This document shows, one piece after another, positions 1 to 7,826 of a stretch of 64,000 bases of DNA. Source of the stretch: Lachnospiraceae bacterium (GTDB lineage Bacteria > Bacillota > Clostridia > Lachnospirales > Lachnospiraceae); assembly GCA_910575835.1 (NCBI GenBank), contig CAJTGB010000013.1, forward strand, positions 52,090 to 116,089, written 5' to 3'. Made by a program: the position numbers and the translations under genes. Under the pieces are notes generated by a model that saw only the letters and a program-made list of their open reading frames with translations, was not told where the DNA came from and searched no databases. Numbering within the stretch: position 1 is the stretch's first letter; the number at the start of each line of letters is the position of its first letter.

Positions 1-546
1 TACCGCCAGTTCTGCTCTGTGCTCGGCCTGGAGGACCGGGGCGGCAAGCCCGGCATGTTCAAAGCGATACAGGAGCAGGTATACAGCCTTTACAAGGAAA
101 AGCGCAAGCCGCTGCTTCTTGCGGTCGATGAAGCGCAGTACCTGTCCACAGGCATCCTCAATGACATAAAAATGCTGATGAACCACGGGTATGACTCGCT
201 GAACTGCTTCACGCTCGTACTCTGCGGGGAACCGCACCTCAACAGCATCCTGCGCCGCCCGGTGCATGAGGCCCTCCGCCAGCGCATCACGGTGCATTAT
301 AATTTCATGGGGCTTGGCGATTCCGAGGTCGCAGAGTATATCACGCATAAGATCACATGTGCCGGTGGATCCCGGGCCATTCTGGACAATGCCGCGCTCT
401 CTGCCGTGCACAGCCATTCAAACGGGAACCCGCGCCTGATCGACAACCTGATGACGGATGCGTTCACACTTGGCTCACAGATGGATAAGAAGACCATCGA
501 CGCAGAGGTCATCCTGGCGGCTGTTGCCGGCCAGAACCTGATGTAA
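1..546 (+). CDS. ExeA/TniB-like AAA ATPase, 5' end outside window
   Basis: The frame is open at base 1, so the N-terminus, including the Walker A loop, lies outside the window. A Walker B-like segment (LLLAVDEAQYL) and a downstream arginine-rich sensor stretch (LRQRITVHY) are visible, followed by a small helical lid ending in NGNPRLIDNL. This pattern is typical of ExeA/TniB-type ATPases, which in Clostridia usually act as the target-selection partner of a DDE transposase. Here it is the last recognisable gene of a presumed transposition module entering from the left. A small gene follows 13 bp downstream, so the two are probably co-transcribed. The ATPase class is fairly certain. The transposition role is inferred from family and context, because the transposase is not in view. 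Confidence 0.75.
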   Translation, partial: YRQFCSVLGLEDRGGKPGMFKAIQEQVYSLYKEKRKPLLLAVDEAQYLSTGILNDIKMLMNHGYDSLNCFTLVLCGEPHLNSILRRPVHEALRQRITVHYNFMGLGDSEVAEYITHKITCAGGSRAILDNAALSAVHSHSNGNPRLIDNLMTDAFTLGSQMDKKTIDAEVILAAVAGQNLM

Positions 547-559
547 GGGAGGTGCGGGC

Positions 560-889
560 ATGGGTTACTATTATAAATGCACCATGGAGGAAAACGGACG
601 TATGGTATCATGGACAGCCAGCATCGACACCCTCAGGATGACAGCATCCGGCCAGTATGAAGCTGAAATAAATGGACGGGGCACCTATTTCCATGTCATT
701 GCGGGACGGCATAAATACGGCAGCTTCCTGTGCATACCAAACCACGATATCGGCTGCGAGCTTGCGGATTTTTCTGATATACGCTGGACGGTCGGACGGC
801 TTTCTATGCATCCGATAGGGAAAGTAGATGCCGTAACAGTAGCTGCCGGTATTAGCCATCTTGAAAAGGCTGGCGCAGTATCCGGGTAA
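560..889 (+). CDS. Small conserved-looking protein following the transposition ATPase
   Basis: This 109-residue protein starts at ATG 560 behind a GGGAGGTG ribosome site, only 13 bp after the AAA ATPase stop, which argues for one operon. I do not recognise the family. It has no signal peptide or membrane helix. It opens with an aromatic Tyr-Tyr-Tyr segment and contains a histidine/glycine-rich middle (FHVIAGRHKYGS), which suggests a compact mixed alpha/beta fold. Its position makes it an accessory protein of the same mobile element. The gene ends 11 bp before the left end of the IS1182-family element, so it is intact but its downstream neighbourhood was probably displaced by that insertion. 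Confidence 0.6.
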   Translation: MGYYYKCTMEENGRMVSWTASIDTLRMTASGQYEAEINGRGTYFHVIAGRHKYGSFLCIPNHDIGCELADFSDIRWTVGRLSMHPIGKVDAVTVAAGISHLEKAGAVSG

Positions 890-900
890 AAAACGTGAAA

Positions 901-2980
901 GGGGCTGTCGGGAAATAGCGATTTTTCCCCTTTTTAGAACAAAAAGAAGAATCCCTTGGGAATCCAGTGATTTATCACATCTATTTCCTCGAGGGGTTCT
1001 TCTTATCCTCTTCATTTTATCTCTTCTTTATTATTTTTACGCACACAAAAAAAACATCCGTTTTCTTTTTTACGAACTCTTTTTTATGCTGTTTTCTCAT
1101 CTATTTTTCCTTCGAATTTTTTCAACTTTCCATGAAGGAATCGATGATATTTGTTTATATTTCGGCCAATTGCATACAGCATGAATTCTTTATACACTTT
1201 TTCTTCCTTGCGGTAGTTGAACTTTCGGAACTTTTCGTTTTCTTTTATATCCCCAAAATGTCCTTCTGTCTGGATCGACCGGGTCTGACGGTTGATGACC
1301 CCTTTTCTGCTCTGGATATTTACATGAGATTCTGCCTGCAGTTCCTCCCATCGTTCATTGATCTTCATTACTTTGTTTTTGTCCTGGTCCTTATCCGTAT
1401 TGTATTTATAAAGACATTTTTCTTTGTGTTTACATCCTCCGCAGTCTGCACATCCGTACACCTCAAATGTCTGGCTGTATCCCTCCTGCTGTCTCTTTTC
1501 TGTCCGGATATGATGAAGCTTCCGTCCGTCGCGGCAGATATAATACTTCTCTCCTTCTGACTCTTCACAGGCCATGTTGTAATGCTTACTGATATCTTCC
1601 CTGTATGCTTTGGTTTCCCTTTTTTCGTGATCCTGCAGTTTGATATAGCTGGCGATTCCTTTCTCCTTCAAATATAGCAGATTTTTCTCACTGCAGTACC
1701 CGCTGTCGGCCGTTACTTCCTTAAGGACATCGCCGAACGCTTTTCTATGCTTTTCCAAAACTGGTATCAATGTATTGTAATCGGTCCTGTCATTGCTGAC
1801 ATATCCGTGGACGATAAAATAATTCTCTATAGCCACCTGTACATTATAGGCTGGTTTTAACTGGCCATTCTTCATATGGTCCTCTTTCATCCTCATAAAT
1901 GTGGCTTCCACATCCGTTTTTGAATAACTGTTCCGGTCTTTCCCCATGATCTCAAAGCATTGCTTATATCCCATCAGACGCTCGCTGCAAACCTCTATCT
2001 CTTCATAAAGCTGCTGGAGCTCAGGTTTCCTTTTTCCCTTACCGTTTACAAAAGAGATCCCTTCCCCTTCTGCAATCTTCAACAGGCCGGTCTGGAGCTG
2101 TAACAGCTCCAACGGCGAACAGTTATCAATCTCTATGATGGTATTGTTTGGAAGTTTTTTGTGCTTGGTTAGTTTATATTCCCGGTTCTTTTTGATCACT
2201 TCCCGGACTTTGTCCATCCCTTCAATAATAAACATCTGGACGTTTCCAAGTTCATATTTTTCTCCATATCCATATTCATTCAACAGGGTATTGTATCGTG
2301 CATAAAGGGCGTCTATCGTATCCAAAAGTCTGGCAAGGTGATAATTGATGCTTCCCCGCCATACAAACGTATACCGGTTCGCATTTGCTTCTATTTTTGT
2401 CCCATCTATGTAGAGTTCTTTTAGTGTAACAAGACCTTCTTTTTCTAAACAGCGCATAAATTGATAATTCAGGTCGTCTAATACTTCACCTGTAAGTTTT
2501 TTGCCTTTAAAATCATAAAATGCATCCCGTTTTGGTTTCTCGCCTTTGGCAAGCCAGATAAAAGCAAGATCCCTTTCGCATAATTCAACAATGCGGTCAA
2601 CAGCCCGGACACCACGCATGTTTGCGTAGGTAACTAAAGAAAACATCATAATTGGGTTGTACCCGCTTCTTCCCTTAGATGAATAACAAGCTAACAAACT
2701 TGAAAAATTTAAATCCTCCAAAACTTTTTTAAGGGTATAGACTGGATCGTCATCGGGTAAACTCAATTCGAAGAAATTAAAGTTAATTTTCTGTTGCCCT
2801 AATTCAAAAAATTCGTTATAATAATTATGGTTTTTCATAGTTACATTATAACATGTAACGGAGAAAAGATGGTTGTCGTTAGCCATCTTTTTTCTATTTT
2901 ATCATTAATTTTAATGGAGGCGACGATACACATGTATCGCCGCCTCCCATGCATTGGACTATCTATTTCCCGACAGCCCC
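901..2980. mobile_element. Complete IS1182-family insertion sequence
   Basis: Bases 901-918 (GGGGCTGTCGGGAAATAG) and 2963-2980 are perfect 18-bp terminal inverted repeats, and a single long transposase gene lies between them on the minus strand. Element length (2080 bp) and gene content fit the IS1182 family. No clear target duplication is visible: the left flank reads ACGTGAAA and the right flank TTAAATCC. The intact ends and intact gene suggest a recent, possibly active copy. It separates the transposition module at the left edge from the DUF1540 gene. Confidence 0.93.
1084..2838 (-). CDS. IS1182-family transposase
   Basis: This DDE transposase of about 584 residues opens with the IS1182/IS1380-like N-terminal domain (SSKGRSGYNPIMMFSLVTYANMRGVRAVDRI). 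It contains the first catalytic Asp segment (LYIDGTKIEANANRY) and a second in TADSGYCSEKNLLYL, then a cysteine-rich region (YGCADCGGCKHKEKC) before the C-terminal block (RSIQTEGHFGDIKENEKFRKF) that supplies the catalytic Glu. I chose the ATG at 2838 (MKNHNYYNEFF). The frame stays open to 2886, but that stretch is a leader with two hairpins (AAAAGATGG/CCATCTTTT and GTTACAT/ATGTAAC), probably limiting read-through transcription. No strong ribosome site precedes either start. It mobilises the surrounding element. Confidence 0.9.
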   Translation of the reverse strand: MKNHNYYNEFFELGQQKINFNFFELSLPDDDPVYTLKKVLEDLNFSSLLACYSSKGRSGYNPIMMFSLVTYANMRGVRAVDRIVELCERDLAFIWLAKGEKPKRDAFYDFKGKKLTGEVLDDLNYQFMRCLEKEGLVTLKELYIDGTKIEANANRYTFVWRGSINYHLARLLDTIDALYARYNTLLNEYGYGEKYELGNVQMFIIEGMDKVREVIKKNREYKLTKHKKLPNNTIIEIDNCSPLELLQLQTGLLKIAEGEGISFVNGKGKRKPELQQLYEEIEVCSERLMGYKQCFEIMGKDRNSYSKTDVEATFMRMKEDHMKNGQLKPAYNVQVAIENYFIVHGYVSNDRTDYNTLIPVLEKHRKAFGDVLKEVTADSGYCSEKNLLYLKEKGIASYIKLQDHEKRETKAYREDISKHYNMACEESEGEKYYICRDGRKLHHIRTEKRQQEGYSQTFEVYGCADCGGCKHKEKCLYKYNTDKDQDKNKVMKINERWEELQAESHVNIQSRKGVINRQTRSIQTEGHFGDIKENEKFRKFNYRKEEKVYKEFMLYAIGRNINKYHRFLHGKLKKFEGKIDEKTA

Positions 2981-3001
2981 TTAAATCCATAGCAAAATAT
3001 A

Positions 3002-3322
3002 CTAACGGCAATTACACGTAAAGGTCGCGCATTCCGTCTGTCCGCACTGGCAGGCATTGCTGCCCTCCACGCTGATCTTGCCTGCATGGCATTTGCAGTC
3101 GTCATTATAAGTGCAGTCTGTAGCCTTACAGTCAATCTTACTTGTAGGAGAAGCTTCTCCCGTCACATTGCTGTAAGAATCTCCTTTGCGCTCTTCGAAG
3201 CTGTCACAGCAGGTCTCATCCGCCCTCTTCGCAGAATTACCGCCCACTACGATTCCGTCCAGGTCACAGTAGAAATTCTTGTTGTGCGTGCATGTCTGTA
3301 CCGTACATCTTAATTCTGGCAT
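3002..3322 (-). CDS. DUF1540 protein with two cysteine-rich domains
   Basis: The 106-residue protein has two repeats of a small cysteine-rich metal-binding-like module: residues about 4-42 (CTVQTCTHNKNFYC...CCDSF) and about 63-104 (CKATDCTYNDDCKC...CATFTC). This is the DUF1540 arrangement common in Clostridia and Bacilli. The function is unknown; zinc or iron binding is a reasonable inference from the eight or more paired cysteines. An AGGAGG-type site precedes the ATG (GGAGGTAAGATT upstream). The gene is monocistronic, lying between thrS and the IS1182-family element, whose right end is only 22 bp beyond the stop. Any original terminator has therefore probably been displaced by the IS. Confidence 0.85.
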   Translation of the reverse strand: MPELRCTVQTCTHNKNFYCDLDGIVVGGNSAKRADETCCDSFEERKGDSYSNVTGEASPTSKIDCKATDCTYNDDCKCHAGKISVEGSNACQCGQTECATFTCNCR

Positions 3323-3433
3323 AATCTTACCTCCTAATATTGAAAAATATCAAGGTCTATTATGCCCCGTATTTCATTGCTTTAGTCTGCCTTTCGGCAA
3401 ATTTTCAATATTCGGTCGATCCCTTCACTCAAT

Positions 3434-3508
3434 CTTCCTTCGATCAGTCTTCCTTCGATCGATCTTCCTTCAAGTAATCTTCCTTCGATCAGTCTTCCTT
3501 TACCACTT
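3434..3508 (-). repeat. Five 15-bp tandem repeats at the thrS 3' end
   Basis: On the plus strand five 15-bp units run head to tail: 3434-3448, 3449-3463, 3464-3478, 3479-3493 and 3494-3508. Most read CTTCCTTCGATCAGT. The period is exactly five codons, and the thrS stop codon (3489-3491) falls inside unit four. The last thrS codons (VKED) belong to unit five, so units one to four look like duplications of the gene's own end. Beyond the stop, the same frame would read SKEDY, LKEDR and SKED. Confidence 0.85.
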
Positions 3509-5414
3509 CACGCTGAGCCTTGGCTGCGATCTCCTCCTTCACCGCAGCGATAAAGTCACTGATCTTCTTCTGCCCTTCATCTCCGGCAAAACGGCTTCGA
3601 ACCGCGACTAAGTTCTGTTCCTCTTCCTTCGCCCCGACAACCAGCATATACGGGATCTTGTTCATCTGAGCCTCACGGATCTTATAACCGATCTTCTCTG
3701 CTCTCTCATCGATCTCTGCACGGATACCGGCATCTTCTAATTCCTTCAGAACCTTCTTGCCGTATTCCAGATGCTTCTCTGAGATCGGGAGTACCTTAAC
3801 CTGTACCGGCGCAAGCCAGGTCGGGAACGCACCTGCAAAATGTTCGATCAGGATACCGATAAAACGCTCGATCGAACCGAATGCAACTCTGTGGATCATG
3901 ATCGGGCGATGCTTCTCTCCGTCAGCGCCCGTATATTCCAGATCAAATCTCTGCGGCATCTGCATATCAAGCTGAATCGTTCCGCACTGCCATGTTCTGC
4001 CGATAGAATCCTCCAGATGGAAATCGATCTTCGGCCCGTAGAACGCACCGTCACCCTCATTGACCACGTAGTCAAGCCCCAGATCATCAAGCGCTCCCCT
4101 AAGGCCGTTGGTTGCCAGTTCCCAGTCTTCATCGCTTCCCATGCTGTCCTCAGGACGCGTAGATAATTCCACATGATATTTGAATCCAAACAAACTGTAT
4201 ACTTCATCGATGAGCCTTGCCACACCCTTGATCTCATCGCGGATCTGCTCCGGCATCATAAATATATGGGCGTCATCCTGATTAAAGCAGCGGACACGGA
4301 ACAGGCCGTGGAGTGCTCCTGATTTTTCATGCCTGTGCACCAGTCCGATCTCTCCCGCACGGAGCGGAAGATCCTTGTAAGAACGAGGCTCTGACTTATA
4401 GACAAGCATTCCTCCCGGACAGTTCATTGGCTTAACCGCAAAGTCTTCATCATCAATAACAGTCGTATACATGTTATCCTTATAGTGATCCCAATGCCCT
4501 GAATTCTCCCACAGATGCCGGCTTAAGATGATCGGTGTTGCGATCTCCACATATCCGTTCCTCTTATGCAGCTCTCTCCAGTATTCCATCAGCGTATTCT
4601 TAAGCACCATTCCCTTCGGAAGGAAGAACGGGAAGCCAGGACCTTCATCACACATCATAAATAATCCAAGCTCACGTCCAAGCTTTCTGTGGTCGCGCTT
4701 CTTCGCTTCCTCTAACCTGTGGAGATACTCTTCCAGTTCCGCTTTCTTCGGATAAGAGATTCCATAGATTCTGGTCAGCATCTTGTTCTTCTCACTGCCG
4801 CGCCAATATGCGCCTGCAAGGCTCAGAAGCTTCACCGCCTTGACATTCTTCGTAGACATCAGATGCGGGCCGGCACAGAGATCGACGAATTCTCCCTGCC
4901 GATAGAAGCTGATCTCCTCACCCTCCGGCAGATCTTCAACCAACTCTACCTTATATGGTTCATCGTTTTCCATAAAATATGCGATCGCTTCTTCCCTGGT
5001 CTTCGTAAATCTCTCGATCGACAGATTTTCTTTCACGATCTTCTTCATCTCTGCCTCGATCTTCTCCAGATCTTCCGTTACAAACGGAGTCTCCCTGTCC
5101 AGATCATAATAGAAACCGTTGTCGATAGACGGTCCGATAGCAAGCTTGGTATCCGGGTACAGACGCTTAACCGCCTGCGCCATGATGTGAGACGTAGTAT
5201 GCCAGAACGCTCCCTTTCCATCCTCGGAATCAAACGTCAGCAATTCCAGCTCACAATCCTTATTGATTTCCGCTCTTAAGTCAACAATATCACCGTCTGC
5301 CTTTGCGCTTGTTGCAACCCTTGCAAGCCCCTCGCTGATATCTTTGGCGATATCGAGAACCGATCTGCTTCCCTCGTACTCCTTTACTGAACCGTCTTTC
5401 AATGTGATCTTCAT
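3489..5414 (-). CDS. thrS: Threonyl-tRNA synthetase
   Basis: This class II synthetase charges tRNA-Thr in the cytoplasm. The 641-residue length is normal. An N-terminal TGS domain (residues 1-60) is followed by the editing domain with HTTSHIMAQAV (HxxxH metal site). The catalytic core begins near 'GLFMMCDEGPGFPFF' and includes the zinc-binding MNCPGGM motif, and an anticodon-binding domain ends the protein. The ATG has AAGGAGAAGG seven bases upstream. A thioesterase gene lies 71 bp upstream, and both sit behind the threonine T-box, so thrS expression should rise when uncharged tRNA-Thr accumulates. The 3' end lies in a 15-bp tandem repeat array, which could vary the C-terminal tail length. 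Confidence 0.98.
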   Translation of the reverse strand: MKITLKDGSVKEYEGSRSVLDIAKDISEGLARVATSAKADGDIVDLRAEINKDCELELLTFDSEDGKGAFWHTTSHIMAQAVKRLYPDTKLAIGPSIDNGFYYDLDRETPFVTEDLEKIEAEMKKIVKENLSIERFTKTREEAIAYFMENDEPYKVELVEDLPEGEEISFYRQGEFVDLCAGPHLMSTKNVKAVKLLSLAGAYWRGSEKNKMLTRIYGISYPKKAELEEYLHRLEEAKKRDHRKLGRELGLFMMCDEGPGFPFFLPKGMVLKNTLMEYWRELHKRNGYVEIATPIILSRHLWENSGHWDHYKDNMYTTVIDDEDFAVKPMNCPGGMLVYKSEPRSYKDLPLRAGEIGLVHRHEKSGALHGLFRVRCFNQDDAHIFMMPEQIRDEIKGVARLIDEVYSLFGFKYHVELSTRPEDSMGSDEDWELATNGLRGALDDLGLDYVVNEGDGAFYGPKIDFHLEDSIGRTWQCGTIQLDMQMPQRFDLEYTGADGEKHRPIMIHRVAFGSIERFIGILIEHFAGAFPTWLAPVQVKVLPISEKHLEYGKKVLKELEDAGIRAEIDERAEKIGYKIREAQMNKIPYMLVVGAKEEEQNLVAVRSRFAGDEGQKKISDFIAAVKEEIAAKAQREVVKED

Positions 5415-5485
5415 ACGTTTACCTTCTCCTTGTCTATTATTAGTTTTATATAGCCTCTGTTATCCGGCCCTTCTGCCGGGATATC

Positions 5486-5920
5486 CTACTGCTGCATATG
5501 GTCTTCTAATCCCTGCGTAAACATCTGATGCCCCTCTAAGCATGCCTGCTTCAATGACAGGAACTTCCCTTCCCGGTCAAGGAAACAGTGCTTAGTCGTT
5601 CCCCTGCAGCAGATCCGCTGCGTCTTGTCGTCGACCACCTCGTATCCCACGGTCAGCTTAATACCGTTATAGTCCCTGATAAATACTTCTATAGTCACCG
5701 TTCCTCCGAAATGTACCATCTGCAGATATTCCGCATCCACAGACAACACCGGACTTAAGATGCCCTTCTCCTCCATCTGGTCGTAACCCATACCCATCTT
5801 CTCCATATAATCTGTCCTGGCTTCTTCAAACCAACGGATATAATTGGAATGATGGACGATTCCCATCTGGTCGGTCTCGTAATACTGTACCTTATGCTTA
5901 TAAGGCTTCCACTCACTCAT
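5486..5920 (-). CDS. Hotdog-fold acyl-CoA thioesterase (YbgC/4HBT type)
   Basis: The 144-residue single-domain hotdog protein begins with the family signature YYETDQMGIVHHSNYIRWFEEART. The Asp at residue 17 is the expected catalytic residue, and the HSNY segment starts the long central helix. Such enzymes hydrolyse short acyl- or aroyl-CoA thioesters in the cytoplasm; the substrate cannot be told here. A GAAGGGAAGG ribosome site precedes the ATG. The gene is the first open frame after the T-box terminator and precedes thrS by 71 bp with no terminator seen between them. It is therefore probably co-induced with thrS under threonine starvation, an unusual partner for a synthetase. Alternatively, thrS may have its own promoter in the short gap. 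Confidence 0.85.
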   Translation of the reverse strand: MSEWKPYKHKVQYYETDQMGIVHHSNYIRWFEEARTDYMEKMGMGYDQMEEKGILSPVLSVDAEYLQMVHFGGTVTIEVFIRDYNGIKLTVGYEVVDDKTQRICCRGTTKHCFLDREGKFLSLKQACLEGHQMFTQGLEDHMQQ

Positions 5921-5992
5921 TTACCTTCCCTTCTTTCTTCACTATTGATCACGCATACGCTCTTAACTCTCTCTTAACCCGCCGCTTCAAAG

Positions 5993-6030
5993 CAAAAAAA
6001 TACCCCTTACAAAAACTATTGTAAGGGGCG
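5993..6030 (-). terminator. Intrinsic terminator of the thrS T-box leader
   Basis: On the minus strand CCCCTTACAA and TTGTAAGGGG form a 10-bp stem with a short TAGTTT loop, followed by TATTTTTTT. It lies directly after the AGGGTGGAACCGCG T-box sequence, which can pair instead to form the antiterminator. This is the regulated stop of the leader. Confidence 0.92.
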
Positions 6031-6241
6031 AGTTATTCTCGCGGTTCCACCCTGATTGCTTTAACATATACTGATAAAGCCACTTCATTCATGATGATAA
6101 CGGAATCACCGGACTGTTTTGCAGCCGCTCAGAGGTAGTTTTCAGAAGGTTCCGGAATAAGAAGCTTGCAGCCCGCGGCTTCTCTCTCTGCGATTCCTTT
6201 CCCAGCCTACTCGTCTCGTCAGCGTGTTCACATATTTCATA
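5993..6241 (-). promoter_or_regulatory. Threonine T-box leader
   Basis: The minus-strand RNA from about 6241 contains the canonical T-box (AGGGTGGAACCGCG, about 6037-6050) upstream of a strong terminator. A long stem I is recognisable: AGAAGC/GCTTCT near the top and an AGTA/GAA loop-E pair lower down. After the GAA of the specifier loop comes AACTACC, giving ACU or ACC as specifier; both are threonine codons. Uncharged tRNA-Thr, such as the GGU-anticodon tRNA at 63435-63507, would stabilise the antiterminator. The leader precedes the thioesterase and thrS. A consensus promoter sits just upstream. Confidence 0.93.
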
Positions 6242-6247
6242 TCAAAC

Positions 6248-6275
6248 ATTATAACACCGGAAATTCCTTTGTCAA
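6248..6275 (-). promoter_or_regulatory. Promoter of the T-box/thrS operon
   Basis: The minus strand carries TTGACA (6270-6275), a 16-bp spacer and TATAAT (6248-6253), both hexamers perfect. Transcription would start near 6241, immediately before the T-box stem I. Confidence 0.88.
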
Positions 6276-6407
6276 CCGGAAATTTATCAACTTCGATAAG
6301 CTACAATCAAAATCTTTATGTCTCTTTTTATCAAATTTCATCTTAAAAATTCTGATTAATTTCATGATTTTGAGTAAAATCCAGAAATCGTAAGAGAGCA
6401 TAGCATT

Positions 6408-6514
6408 ATTCGCCGTTAAAATTCTGGTCGAAGTGATACGAAAAAGTATGTGATATTTTATTTAAGAAACTATATAAAAATAGTTTATGAAATATCATGA
6501 TTCATTACATTTTT
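6408..6514 (+). repeat. Left boundary module of glycan locus (motif plus degenerate recombination-like site)
   Basis: Bases 6408-6429 (ATTCGCCGTTAAAATTCTGG...) match, with one mismatch over 22 bp, the reverse complement of a motif present twice at 23237-23400. Bases 6483-6509 are a degenerate dyad, GTTTATGAA-N9-TTCATTACA followed by TTTTT. Its right half plus T-run (14 bases) is identical to the outer half of the inverted repeat at 23163-23194 read on the minus strand. The two elements are in the same order and nearly the same spacing as at the other end of the locus, but inverted. The rest of 6276-6594 is AT-rich, with a small AAACTAT/ATAGTTT hairpin at 6469-6488 and no gene that I can support. 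Confidence 0.6.
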
Positions 6515-6594
6515 CAAATTGTAATTTTGATTTGGATAAAAATGCTTGCCGAGCGAACCGAACAGAACTTTTAAAACAATATTTGGCTCTATCT

Positions 6595-6780
6595 TTACTT
6601 AAAAGGACATACTTTGATGCATACACAACAATTTATGCAATTTTTTTCATTAATAATTGGATAATCAAATCCTTCTTCATCTTCGACCATTATAATAGCA
6701 TTTTGCCGACAAACAGACTGACATGCCGTACACCCACAACACTCGTCCCTATTCTCATATAATTTAGGTTTATTAAACAT
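6595..6780 (-). CDS. Small 2x[4Fe-4S] ferredoxin-like protein
   Basis: The 61-residue protein carries two cysteine clusters, CCGCTACQSVC and CINCCVCIKVC followed by P, spaced as in bacterial ferredoxins. It matches the N-terminal ferredoxin domain normally fused to FrhB-type proteins (coenzyme F420 hydrogenase beta-subunit family) in polysaccharide clusters. It stops right after the second cluster. The separate FrhB-like gene lies 17 bp upstream and lacks exactly this domain, so the usual fusion appears split with the order reversed. A weak AGGATAG ribosome site precedes the ATG. It could supply electrons to the upstream protein, or be the truncated start of a second FrhB-type gene. It is the last gene of the glycan locus. 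Confidence 0.7.
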   Translation of the reverse strand: MFNKPKLYENRDECCGCTACQSVCRQNAIIMVEDEEGFDYPIINEKNCINCCVCIKVCPFK

Positions 6781-6797
6781 AACACTCTATCCTATTT

Positions 6798-7826
6798 CTA
6801 ATCTTCTTTTAACAATACAAATAATAATCCGTAATTAAAATTAACATTATTTACCCCCCCCCCAGCACATTTTATAGAAATATTCAGTATCATATTTTTA
6901 ACCTTTTTCCTAACTATCATGTATCTTAGCTTTGGCAAATATTTTTTTATCAGATTATTAAAATCTAGATTTATGTCTTTATAAAAAGAATTTCTCTCTG
7001 GTGGCATAATAACAGATTCGTTTTCAGCAGAATTGTCTTTTATAGCATCTAAATAATTCACTTTGGCAACTCGAAAAAAATGCTCAATATCTTGAAATAT
7101 TTTCTCTCCTTTATCTGTTCGTATTATAACTAACGACACTCCTTTCCCATCATTCAATTCTGGTTCTATCCTCTCAATCCCCCAAAAATCTCCTATTGTC
7201 AAATCAGCCTTTTTATTATTCTTTGCTTTACAATTATAACACGAAGGTCGTAACGAATAATTTTTTAAAAATAATGACATGTAAGGGTCTAAATCTTTAG
7301 ATATAAATATTTTTTTATTATTTAAATCTGTTCTTTTTAATCCAAAGTTTTTCCACCCCACATCCTTACATCTAAAATTTACATCCTTAATTTTATGTTT
7401 ATATTTCTTTTCGCAATACCTAACATACTTTTCCCATAGCTGCCTCGACGGCACACCATGACATACTACATCGACACAGACTAGATTTGTATAATCTTTT
7501 TGCAAATAGTTTTTTAACCCATTCACTTGACATGGTGTACCTGTAAATAATACTTCATTCTTTTCTTCAAGATCCTTTTTTACATTTTTTAAAGTATTAC
7601 CCAAGTATGCCTGAATATACTTCGATCCCATCATTCTTTTTATTTCACTTAATGTCCTCGCTCTGCTATATTCTGCCCGATAACAATCTTCAGACATTAC
7701 TACTCCATAAACAATACCGCCTTGAGCCAAAACTCTTTCTGCCAATGAATAAAATACTCCTCCAGATGAACTCTGCTCCCTAATTCTATTATTATAAGAA
7801 TAACAACTATATGTTGGTAATATCAT
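6798..7826 (-). CDS. FrhB-like (F420 hydrogenase beta-subunit family) protein of polysaccharide locus
   Basis: The 342-residue protein contains the FrhB N-terminal signature (SSSGGVFYSLAERVLAQGG), the FTGTPCQVNGLK motif, DVVCHGVPS and, further on, SCYNCKAKNNKKADLTIGDFWG, which define the FrhB-like family found in many Gram-positive glycan clusters. Those relatives normally begin with a 4Fe-4S domain; here it is absent and encoded downstream instead. The biochemical role is not established: a flavin/Fe-S redox step on a sugar is the usual guess. The ATG overlaps the flippase stop by 4 bp. A run of ten G (minus strand) at 6854-6863 encodes GGG near the C-terminus. Losing or gaining one G would cut off about 25 residues. 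Confidence 0.85.
   Translation of the reverse strand: MILPTYSCYSYNNRIREQSSSGGVFYSLAERVLAQGGIVYGVVMSEDCYRAEYSRARTLSEIKRMMGSKYIQAYLGNTLKNVKKDLEEKNEVLFTGTPCQVNGLKNYLQKDYTNLVCVDVVCHGVPSRQLWEKYVRYCEKKYKHKIKDVNFRCKDVGWKNFGLKRTDLNNKKIFISKDLDPYMSLFLKNYSLRPSCYNCKAKNNKKADLTIGDFWGIERIEPELNDGKGVSLVIIRTDKGEKIFQDIEHFFRVAKVNYLDAIKDNSAENESVIMPPERNSFYKDINLDFNNLIKKYLPKLRYMIVRKKVKNMILNISIKCAGGGVNNVNFNYGLLFVLLKED
6854..6863 (-). repeat. G10 homopolymer in FrhB-like gene
   Basis: Ten consecutive C on the plus strand (G on the coding strand) fall in the codons GCT GGG GGG GGG GTA. With nine G the next codon becomes TAA; with eleven G a TAA follows two codons later. Such tracts are prone to slippage during replication. 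Confidence 0.9.

Noticed and set aside
967..1560. Long plus-strand open frame within the IS1182-family element
   Set aside because: It is antisense to the transposase, has Phe/Leu-rich composition typical of the reverse strand of Lys/Glu-rich genes, and has no family match.
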